Positions 7,569 to 14,331 of a DNA stretch of 35,649 bases are shown here, piece after piece. Origin of the DNA: Geothrix sp. (GTDB lineage: Bacteria > Acidobacteriota > Holophagae > Holophagales > Holophagaceae). The position numbers and the translations under genes were made by a program. The DNA lies in NCBI GenBank assembly GCA_025361045.1, contig JANYAZ010000104.1:1-35649 (forward strand), given 5' to 3'. The notes beneath the pieces are model-generated. The model searched no databases. It was given only the letters and a program-made list of their open reading frames with translations, and was not told the origin of the DNA. Positions within the stretch are counted from its first letter, which is position 1. Each line of letters opens with the position of its first letter.

Positions 7569-8192
7569 TCAGTGCCCGCACCCACAGCCACCGGTGAAGC
7601 GCTCGCCATGGGCGGCACGAATCATGCCGATGCCCTCCTTCCCGATGAGCAGGGCCAGGCCGAGGGCGGCGGCAGCATCCACCCACCAGAGGGCGGGGGC
7701 GAGCAGGAACAGCAGGCTGCCGGCAAAGAGCACCACCGAGAGCTGGATGCAGGCCAGGCTGCAGGCGGCATCGGCTTCCAGGGTGGCGCTGTCCAGGGCC
7801 TTCGCGGCCTGCAGCTTGGCCCGCCACAGGAAGGCCATGAAGCCAAGGGACAGGGCGGAGATGATCAATCCCGGCACCGTCGTGGGTGGGTGCCTCTGGG
7901 CCGTGATCTGGAGGATGGCCCCGCCGGCGATGCCGATGCCGAGGCCCAGGAACAGCCAGCCGATGCCCAGGACGGCCTTGCGCTCACGGTCGAGGTTGCC
8001 GTGGTCCAGCAGCTTCCACAGCACCAGCAGAGCCGAGGCCACCTCGATGAAGCTGTCGGCGCCGAAGCCGAAGAGGGCGATGGAGTCGTCCGCCCAGCCG
8101 AAGGCCATGGACACCAGGCCTTCCACCAGGTTGTAGACAAGGGTCAAGCCGGAGAGCCAGAGGGCCCTGCGACGCCACTGCACCGGGTTCAC
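7569..8192 (-). CDS. Cation diffusion facilitator-like transporter, membrane domain only
   Basis: The 207-residue protein consists of about six membrane helices of the cation efflux (CDF) fold. Acidic metal-site residues lie in helix 2 (WADDSIALFGFGADSFIE) and in helix 5 (ATLEADAACSLACIQL). The usual cytoplasmic C-terminal metal-sensing domain is missing; instead the protein ends in GGCGCGH, a short Cys/His tail that could bind metal. CDF proteins exchange protons for divalent cations such as Zn, Fe or Mn; the substrate cannot be read here. The start is GTG 8192, overlapping the TGA of the upstream ATPase gene by four bases. Confidence 0.87.
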   Translation of the reverse strand: MNPVQWRRRALWLSGLTLVYNLVEGLVSMAFGWADDSIALFGFGADSFIEVASALLVLWKLLDHGNLDRERKAVLGIGWLFLGLGIGIAGGAILQITAQRHPPTTVPGLIISALSLGFMAFLWRAKLQAAKALDSATLEADAACSLACIQLSVVLFAGSLLFLLAPALWWVDAAAALGLALLIGKEGIGMIRAAHGERFTGGCGCGH

Positions 8193-8629
8193 GGATGGGG
8201 CTCGCGGACTTTGCGCGCTTTCACCAGCACCAGCGTGGAGCCAACGGGCGTGCGCTCCATGTGAACTTCATCCATCACCTGGCGCATGAAGAAGACGCCC
8301 CGGCCGCCGGGTTTGAGCAGGTTCTCTTGCAGGTTCGGATCCGGCAGGGTATCCAGGTCCACGCCAGGCCCCTTGTCCTCAATGCGGATCTCGAAGCGGT
8401 CCACCCGGGGAGTGAAGGTCACCTTTACGGGCTTGTCCTTCTGCAGCTTGTTCCCATGGCGCATGGCATTGGCGATGCCTTCCTGGATGGCCAGCCACAG
8501 GCGCTCGCCGTCCTCCTGGGTGAAGCTGAGGTGTTTGAGGAACTCGGCGCCCACCACCTGGATCAGGTCGATGAAACGCAGATCCGTGTTGCACGTGAGG
8601 ACAACAGGCAGAAGGGCAGGGTGGGCCAT
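8189..8629 (-). CDS. Anti-sigma-factor-type ATP-binding protein (HATPase_c_2)
   Basis: The 146-residue protein is a stand-alone GHKL ATPase domain like RsbW/SpoIIAB. The N-box is WLAIQEGIANAMRHGN, the G1 box FEIRIEDKGPGVD, and the G2 region GGRGVFFMRQVMDEV. Such proteins phosphorylate anti-sigma-factor antagonists or bind partners in partner-switching. No antagonist or sigma gene is adjacent. I chose ATG 8629 (AAGGGA about ten bases upstream) over ATG 8671, because the longer form adds residues with no family match. Its 3' end overlaps the cation transporter start (GTGA), so the two are probably translated together. Confidence 0.85.
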   Translation of the reverse strand: MAHPALLPVVLTCNTDLRFIDLIQVVGAEFLKHLSFTQEDGERLWLAIQEGIANAMRHGNKLQKDKPVKVTFTPRVDRFEIRIEDKGPGVDLDTLPDPNLQENLLKPGGRGVFFMRQVMDEVHMERTPVGSTLVLVKARKVREPHP

Positions 8630-8755
8630 GGACGCGGATTCCCTTTCACAGACCAGAAGAACCAAGCTCAAGGTACTTGGAATCCGACCGGTTGGGCCAG
8701 TGGTTTTGCCCGGCTGCCTTCCCCCTGAAAGTGGGTTGCGTGTCCGGAATCACAA

Positions 8756-8775
8756 TTAAGAATTATTGGTCTTAA
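8756..8775. promoter_or_regulatory. AT-rich palindrome in the NO reductase promoter region
   Basis: Perfect 6-base arms TTAAGA and TCTTAA are separated by 8 bases, inside a strikingly AT-rich stretch (8751-8795) in otherwise GC-rich DNA. It lies 60 bases upstream of the NO reductase start. A TTGCGT at 8736-8741 could serve as a -35 element, which would put the palindrome over the -10 region, as expected for a repressor such as NsrR. It does not match the enterobacterial NsrR or FNR consensus, so the regulator is unknown. Confidence 0.5.
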
Positions 8776-8835
8776 ATATGGAAAATCATGAAATACTGCT
8801 TCCTGGCGTGTCGATCCGCCCTGATGGAGGTTCTG

Positions 8836-11067
8836 ATGAAGGCAAGATGGTGGCTGGTGTTGCTGGTTCTCCTGGCGGGCTTCGGTGTGCTGGGACTGGG
8901 TGGACGGCAGATCGCGCAGAACGCCCCACCGATCCCGCAGAGGGTGGTGGCCGAAGATGGCACTGTCTTCGTAGGGCCCGGCCAGATCCTCGAAGGCCAG
9001 GTCAGCTACCTGGGGCATGGTGGCCAGCACATCGGTTCCATCTGGGGTCACGGGGCCTACCTGGCCCCTGACTGGACGGCCAAGGCCCTGCACCAGTGGG
9101 CTTCCCACACCTTGGATGGGGTGACGGGACAGGGCGGATCCATCGCCGATGCCAAGGCCGGAACCATCTCTATATTTCAGAATTATAGGTATGAATTATC
9201 CACCGGCACCCTGACCCTGGGTGCCGCCCAGGCCGCCGCGTATCTGAAGACCCGCGAAGAGTTGGCGAAGATCGCGGTGGAAGGCGACAAGGGCGCCGCC
9301 ATTCCGGCCCGTTGGATCCCCACCATGCAGGAGGGCGAGCGCGTGGCCGACTTCTGGCTGTGGACCGCCTGGACCGCGGCGGCCCGCCGTCCCGGCAAGG
9401 ACCATAGCTTCACCCAGAACTGGCCCCAGGAACCCCTGGTGGGCAATACCATCACGCCCATCAGCCATCTCTGGAGCATCCTGTCGATCATTCTGCTGAT
9501 CCTGGGCGTGGGCCTGATGATCTGGCACCACGCCAGCCAGCCCGCGGAGGAATTCCCCGCGCCCCAGGCCATTCCGGCGGCCCCGGCCACCCCCAGCCAG
9601 CGCTGGTCGGCCCTCTACTTCGCCGTGTCCATGGCGCTGTTCCTGGTGCAGATCGGCATGGGCGTCCTGACCGCCCACGACGCCGTCGAAGGCAACGCCC
9701 TCTACGGTGTCGACCTCTCCCGCATCCTGCCCTACGCGGCCTCCCGCACGTGGCATCTGCAGCTGGCTGTCTTCTGGATCGCCACCTGCTGGCTGGCCAC
9801 GGGCCTCTATCTGGGCCCCAAGCTCAGCGCCAAGGAACCCAAGGGCCAGTGGCTCGGCGTGGCGGGCCTGCTCGCGGCGCTCGTGGTGGTGGTGGTCGGC
9901 GCCCTTGCCGGCGCCCACCAGGCCATCGTGGGCAAGCTCTCCGGCTCCTTCATGCTGGGCCACCAGGGCTACGAATACGTGGAGCTGGGTCGGCTCTGGC
10001 AGATCTTGCTGACGGTTGGAATGGTCTTCTGGCTGGTCATGGTGGTGCGTGCCTTGTTGCCCGCCCTGCGCGGGGAAAAGGGGCGGATGGGCCTGCTCAA
10101 GCTCTTCGTGCTATCCGCGGTGGCCATTCCGCTCTTCTACTCCGCGGGCTTCATGTACACCCGTGAAACCCACGTCGCCCTGGCCGAGTACTGGCGCTGG
10201 TGGGTGGTCCACCTCTGGGTGGAGGGCTTCTTCGAAGTCTTCGCCACGGTCGCCATCGCGCTGCTCTCCACCCGCATGGGCCTGCTGCGGGAGAGCACCG
10301 CGCTCCGCGCCGTGAGCCTAAGCATGGGCCTCTTCCTGGGCAGCGGCGTCATCGGCACCTTCCACCACCTCTACTACACGGGTTCGCCCGCTTCCATTTC
10401 CGCCCTGGGCTCCGTGTTCAGCGCCCTGGAGATCGTACCCCTCACCATCGTCGGCTTCGAGATCGCCATGAGCCTCAAGGCCGGCAAGGCCATCGGCAGC
10501 GGTTACGAGTGGCCTTTCAAGTTCTTCGCGGCCGTCTGCTTCTGGAACCTCATCGGTGCCGGTGTCTTCGGCATGCTCATCAACCCGCCGTCGGTCCTCT
10601 ACTTTGGCCAGGGCCTCAACACCACGCCCATCCACAGCCATGCGGCCCTCTTCGGGGTCTACGGCTTCCTCGCCATCTCGCTCATGCTCTTCGCCCTTCG
10701 TGGCATGACGCCGGACAAGGCCTGGGATGAGAAGTGGCTGAAGGTGGGCTTCTGGGGTCTGAATCTCGGGCTGGTCTTGATGCTCGTGTTCTCGCTGATC
10801 CCCAGCGGCTTCTACCAGATCGCCCAGAGCCTGGAGTACGGCACCTGGTATGCGCGCAGCGCCGAAGTGGTACAGAGCCCCCTCATGCGCACCTTCACTT
10901 GGCTGCGCATGCCCGGGGACGTGGTCTTCGGCATCGGCGCCCTGGCTGTCATCTTCTTCACCTTCAAGGCCGTCATCGGCGCCTGGGGCTGGAGGACGGC
11001 TGAGGATGTTGAACCCGCCCAGGAGCGGCTGCCCGCGGCCCCTGCTTTCGCGGTGGCCGAGGACTGA
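8836..11067 (+). CDS. norB: Quinol-dependent nitric oxide reductase (qNOR)
   Basis: qNOR reduces two NO to N2O at the inner membrane using quinol. The 743-residue protein has the N-terminal NorC-like periplasmic extension fused to a 12-helix NorB core, the single-subunit quinol type. Heme and non-heme iron ligands are visible: His307 (WHLQLAVFW), His459 with Glu463 and Glu467 (HLWVEGFFE), His510-His511 (GTFHHLYYTG), and His600/His602 (IHSHAALFGVYGF). ATG 8836 with GGAGG at 8826-8830 is the better start; an upstream in-frame ATG lacks a ribosome site. Codons 112-121 (9169-9198) are only 20% GC, unlike the rest. No other denitrification genes are nearby, so NO detoxification is likely. The gene is often written norB or norZ. 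Confidence 0.95.
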   Translation: MKARWWLVLLVLLAGFGVLGLGGRQIAQNAPPIPQRVVAEDGTVFVGPGQILEGQVSYLGHGGQHIGSIWGHGAYLAPDWTAKALHQWASHTLDGVTGQGGSIADAKAGTISIFQNYRYELSTGTLTLGAAQAAAYLKTREELAKIAVEGDKGAAIPARWIPTMQEGERVADFWLWTAWTAAARRPGKDHSFTQNWPQEPLVGNTITPISHLWSILSIILLILGVGLMIWHHASQPAEEFPAPQAIPAAPATPSQRWSALYFAVSMALFLVQIGMGVLTAHDAVEGNALYGVDLSRILPYAASRTWHLQLAVFWIATCWLATGLYLGPKLSAKEPKGQWLGVAGLLAALVVVVVGALAGAHQAIVGKLSGSFMLGHQGYEYVELGRLWQILLTVGMVFWLVMVVRALLPALRGEKGRMGLLKLFVLSAVAIPLFYSAGFMYTRETHVALAEYWRWWVVHLWVEGFFEVFATVAIALLSTRMGLLRESTALRAVSLSMGLFLGSGVIGTFHHLYYTGSPASISALGSVFSALEIVPLTIVGFEIAMSLKAGKAIGSGYEWPFKFFAAVCFWNLIGAGVFGMLINPPSVLYFGQGLNTTPIHSHAALFGVYGFLAISLMLFALRGMTPDKAWDEKWLKVGFWGLNLGLVLMLVFSLIPSGFYQIAQSLEYGTWYARSAEVVQSPLMRTFTWLRMPGDVVFGIGALAVIFFTFKAVIGAWGWRTAEDVEPAQERLPAAPAFAVAED

Positions 11068-11075
11068 CGTGATTT

Positions 11076-11345
11076 AGAGGTCGTAATAAAACCCCACGTC
11101 GCCGCGCGAGGGGTGCCGGGCGAGCGAGGCGAGGAACGCGAGTCGAAGCGTAGCGGGTACTACGCGCGACGAGCGTGACGCGGCATCGCGACACCCGCCA
11201 CCCCTCGCCCGGAGGGATGTAGCCGGGCAGGCGCCCCGCGGCGTCAGGTCCCTTGAACAACGAACCACGTTGCCCTGCGGGCCCTTCCTTGCGGTGCATC
11301 CTGCCTGGCTACATCGCGGCATCGTCGGGTTTTGTTACGACCTCT
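11076..11345. repeat. Intergenic element with nested inverted repeats (cloverleaf-like)
   Basis: This element fills the 331-base gap between the convergent NO reductase and ppc genes. Outer inverted repeats 11076-11106 and 11315-11345 match at 27 of 31 positions; the first 23 bases match at 21. Inside are two further stems: 11106-11122 with 11192-11208 (15 of 17), which encloses a hairpin 11148-11153 with 11160-11165, and 11216-11231 with 11300-11315 (15 of 16). The stems are consecutive, not overlapping, so one strand could fold into a multi-branched structure. A minus-strand frame through it (11074-11322) has low-complexity Arg/Ser/Ala and no family match. It looks like a non-autonomous mobile element or structured dispersed repeat; I could not see a clear target-site duplication. 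Confidence 0.75.
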
Positions 11346-11355
11346 TAAGGCGAGA

Positions 11356-11385
11356 CGGGGCCCCTGCCGGAAGGTGGGGGCCCCG
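11356..11385. terminator. Hairpin between convergent norB and ppc
   Basis: A perfect 9-base stem (CGGGGCCCC at 11356-11364, GGGGCCCCG at 11377-11385) with a 12-base loop is followed on the plus strand by ATTTGTAT. It probably ends norB transcription. It lacks a T-run on the minus side, so it may be less effective for ppc. Confidence 0.6.
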
Positions 11386-11398
11386 ATTTGTATGGGGA

Positions 11399-14149
11399 TC
11401 AGCCGCTGTTCCTCAGCCCTGCCGCGATGCCATTGATGGTGAGCAGGATGCCCCGCGTCGTGCGGTCGTCGGCATCCCCGGCGCGGTACCGACGGAGCAG
11501 CTCCACCTGCAGGTGGTTCAGGGGATCCAGATAGGGGAACCGGTGCTGGATGGACCGCCTCAGGGTGGGGTTGTCCTCCAGCAGGTCTTGATGGCCGGTG
11601 ATGGCCTTCAGGGACTCGAGGGCGGCTTCGAACTCATCCTGCAGGCGGGCGAAGATCCGGTCCCTCAAGGCAGTGTCGCCCACCAGGTCGGCATAGCGGG
11701 AGGCAATGGCCAGGTCCACCTTGGCCAGCACCATGTCCATGTTGGAGACCAGGCTCTGGAAATAGGGCCAATGGTTGTACATGTCCTGGAGCAAGGCCAA
11801 ACCTGGGTCGCCGTGCACCTTCCGGAAGGCATGGACCGCGGAGCCGAACCCGTACCAGCCCGGCAGCATCAGGCGGCACTGGCTCCAGCTGAAGACCCAA
11901 GGGATCGCCCGGAGGTCGGTGATGGCCCGACCCCCCTTCCGGCTGGCGGGCCTCGAGCCGATGTTGAGCTGGGCGATCTCGGAGATGGGGGTCGATTCCC
12001 AGAAAAAAGCCTCGAAGCCTTCGGTGCCATAGACGAGATCCCGATAGGAGGCGAACGCTGCGTCGGAAAGGGCATCCATGGCCGCGGGGAACCGGGGATC
12101 CAGGGGAGTCTCCTGGTCCGTGGGCAGACTCGCCTCCAGGGTGGCTGCCACCAGGACTTCCAGATTGCGGCGCCCCACGGCCGGATGACCGTATTTGGCG
12201 GCGACGACCTCGCCCTGCTCCGTCAGCCTGATCTGACCGTCGACCGCGCCCGGGGGCTGGGCGAGGATGGCCTCGTAGCTGGGCCCGCCGCCTCGGCCGA
12301 CGGACCCACCTCGGCCGTGGAACAGGCGCAGCCGAACGCCGTGGCGCCGAGCCACCATCACCAGATTCAGCTCGGCCTTGTAGAGTTCCCAGCGGGAGGT
12401 GAGGAAGCCGCCATCCTTGTTGCTATCCGAGTAGCCCAGCATCACCTCCTGCAGACCGTCACGCTGATCCAGCAGGCGGCGGTAGAAGGGCAGGCGGAGC
12501 AGGGTGTCCAGGATGTCCCCGGACCGCTGAAGGTCCTGAATGGTTTCGAAGAGCGGGATGAGGTTGAGGTCCAGGCGATCCTCTGCCGGGCGCAGGATCC
12601 CCGCCTCCCGCAGCATGACGGCGGCCTCCAGCAAGTCCGAGACGCCTTCCGTGTGGCTGACGATGCAACTGGGAAGGGCTTCCCTTCCCAGACGACGCTG
12701 GGCCCGGGCCGCAGCACTAAAGAGGGCCAGCTCGTTGCGGGTCTCCTCGCTGTAGGTCAGGAATGGCGAAGCGAGGGGGCGGGGGCTTGCCAACTCGGTC
12801 AACAGCAGGCTGATCCTTTGCCGCTCGTCCAGGGAGAGGTAGTCGGTTCCAGGTCGCACCGCCTCCAGCAGCTCGGCCACCACGCGGCCGTGGACCTCGG
12901 AACCCTGTCGCAGATCCAGGGGGGCGAGGTGGAAGCCGAAGACGGACACGGCGCGGCGCAGGTCCCGCAAGCGACCCCGGGCCAGCCGTCGGCCCCCATG
13001 GTCCCGCAGCGATCGGTCCAGGGCGTCCAAGTCTGCCTTCAACTCACCCTGCGAACCATAGGGTTCCAGCGCCTCGGATGACCCGGCAGGCTCTGCGGCC
13101 AGCAGCCTTCGTTGCGTGGCCGAAAGCCGTCCGGAGATCAGGGTCAGGGCCCGGCGGTAGACCTCATCCGCGCGCTGGGGCGACTGGTCCGGGGACCGAG
13201 CGGCGAGGTCGAGCACGTCCTGGGAAGCGCGCGAGACCTGGAGGCTCAGCGAGAGGGACTCTCCCAGCGCCTGGGTTTCCATCAGCAGGAAGGCGAGGAT
13301 GGTCTTCGACTGCATGCCGAGCGTTCGCTCCAGCACATCGGCAGTGACCAGGGGGTGGCCATCCCGATCCCCGCCGATCCAGCTGCCCAGCTGGAAAAAG
13401 GACGGCAGCTCCGCAGCGCCCCAGGTCGGATCCTGAGCGAGCCGGTCTTCCAGGTCCGCGTAGAGCGAGGGGATTTCCCGCAGGAAGGTCCGGTCGAAAT
13501 AGGACAGGGCGCTGGCCACCTCGTCCGTGACGGCGGGCCGATGGGGCCGAAGCATGCGGGTCTGCCAGAGCAGAAGCACCTGACGCTGCAGCTGTTCATC
13601 CCTCAGGGCGGTTTCTCTCGGCGTAGAGGCGCTGCGGTCGCGCTCGTCCAGCAGACGGGCGATCTCCATCTGGGCGTTGAGGATGCTCTTGCGTTGCACT
13701 TCAGTGGGATGGGCGGTGAGGACCGGACGGATCTGGGCCCCTGCAAAGAAGGCCTGCAATCGTTCCGAGTCCAGTCCTGCCTCGGCGGCCTTGGCAAGGG
13801 CATGCCCCAGGGAGCTGGGCCGTGGGGCGGCATTTCCGATGCGATGGGCACGGGAGCGGCGGATGTGATGCTGGTCCTCCGCCAGGTTGGCCAGCTGCGA
13901 GAAGTAGCTGAAGGCACGCACCACCAGGATGGCGCGGCCGGGGCTGAGGTCCTTCAGGATGGTTTTGAGCGCATCACCTGCACCCGAATCCAGAGCTCGG
14001 CGAAACCGCACGGCACATTGCCGGACCTGCTCGATGAGCTGGAAGGTCTCGTCGCCCTCCTGTTCCCGGACCGTATCCCCCAGTATCCGGCCGAGCAGAC
14101 GGATGTCCTCCCTCAGGGGCTGATCCTTGTCTGGTTGCGCGGGCTCCAT
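11399..14149 (-). CDS. ppc: Phosphoenolpyruvate carboxylase
   Basis: Ppc carboxylates PEP with bicarbonate to oxaloacetate, replenishing the TCA cycle. The 916-residue product has family length and all signature motifs: RPVLTAHPTEVQRKSIL with catalytic His147, the second signature GYSDSNKDGG, and the FHGRGGSVGRGGGP loop. It ends in GIAAGLRNSG, close to the conserved C-terminal RNTG that completes the active site. I chose ATG 14149; an upstream in-frame ATG at 14233 adds 28 Pro/Arg-rich residues without a family match. It diverges from the ispH fusion, sharing a gap of about 180 bases. Confidence 0.97.
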   Translation of the reverse strand: MEPAQPDKDQPLREDIRLLGRILGDTVREQEGDETFQLIEQVRQCAVRFRRALDSGAGDALKTILKDLSPGRAILVVRAFSYFSQLANLAEDQHHIRRSRAHRIGNAAPRPSSLGHALAKAAEAGLDSERLQAFFAGAQIRPVLTAHPTEVQRKSILNAQMEIARLLDERDRSASTPRETALRDEQLQRQVLLLWQTRMLRPHRPAVTDEVASALSYFDRTFLREIPSLYADLEDRLAQDPTWGAAELPSFFQLGSWIGGDRDGHPLVTADVLERTLGMQSKTILAFLLMETQALGESLSLSLQVSRASQDVLDLAARSPDQSPQRADEVYRRALTLISGRLSATQRRLLAAEPAGSSEALEPYGSQGELKADLDALDRSLRDHGGRRLARGRLRDLRRAVSVFGFHLAPLDLRQGSEVHGRVVAELLEAVRPGTDYLSLDERQRISLLLTELASPRPLASPFLTYSEETRNELALFSAAARAQRRLGREALPSCIVSHTEGVSDLLEAAVMLREAGILRPAEDRLDLNLIPLFETIQDLQRSGDILDTLLRLPFYRRLLDQRDGLQEVMLGYSDSNKDGGFLTSRWELYKAELNLVMVARRHGVRLRLFHGRGGSVGRGGGPSYEAILAQPPGAVDGQIRLTEQGEVVAAKYGHPAVGRRNLEVLVAATLEASLPTDQETPLDPRFPAAMDALSDAAFASYRDLVYGTEGFEAFFWESTPISEIAQLNIGSRPASRKGGRAITDLRAIPWVFSWSQCRLMLPGWYGFGSAVHAFRKVHGDPGLALLQDMYNHWPYFQSLVSNMDMVLAKVDLAIASRYADLVGDTALRDRIFARLQDEFEAALESLKAITGHQDLLEDNPTLRRSIQHRFPYLDPLNHLQVELLRRYRAGDADDRTTRGILLTINGIAAGLRNSG

Positions 14150-14286
14150 GGGGGGTCCCTGGTGAGGTAAAGGTGGAATTCTTAGGCCAGGGTAGTGGAT
14201 TCTTGGGCGCAAGGCCGGAAGATGTTGAGACAACCAGGAGGCTTTCCCCCTTCATCTCGCTGTGTGCGTCGGCCCTGGGTGAGCGG

Positions 14287-14317
14287 TATGATGAATAACC
14301 TGACCAACTCGGTCAGG
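14287..14317 (+). promoter_or_regulatory. Putative promoter -10 and palindromic operator upstream of ispH
   Basis: A TATGAT (14287-14292) is followed by a perfect 7-base inverted repeat, CCTGACC at 14299-14305 and GGTCAGG at 14311-14317 with a 5-base spacer, ending 14 bases before the ATG. If the -10 is real, the repeat sits at the transcription start. The TGACCAA...CTCGG words recall Rrf2/IscR-type sites, which would suit an iron-sulfur enzyme, but the spacer is shorter than in the E. coli consensus and no clear -35 is seen. Confidence 0.45.
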
Positions 14318-14331
14318 ATTCTGGGGTAGGC

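Noticed and set aside
8756-8775. Classical NsrR or FNR site
   Set aside because: The palindrome is real, but its sequence fits neither consensus (no TTGAT-N4-ATCAA and no AAGATGCAT-type half sites).
11074-11322. 82-codon minus-strand ORF in the intergenic element
   Set aside because: It reads through the inverted repeats, is rich in Arg/Ser/Ala and has no domain; the repeat structure explains the sequence better.
11270-13081. 603-codon plus-strand open frame
   Set aside because: It lies antisense to ppc, which has all PEP carboxylase motifs; the translation is low-complexity Gly/Gln/Val-rich with no family match.
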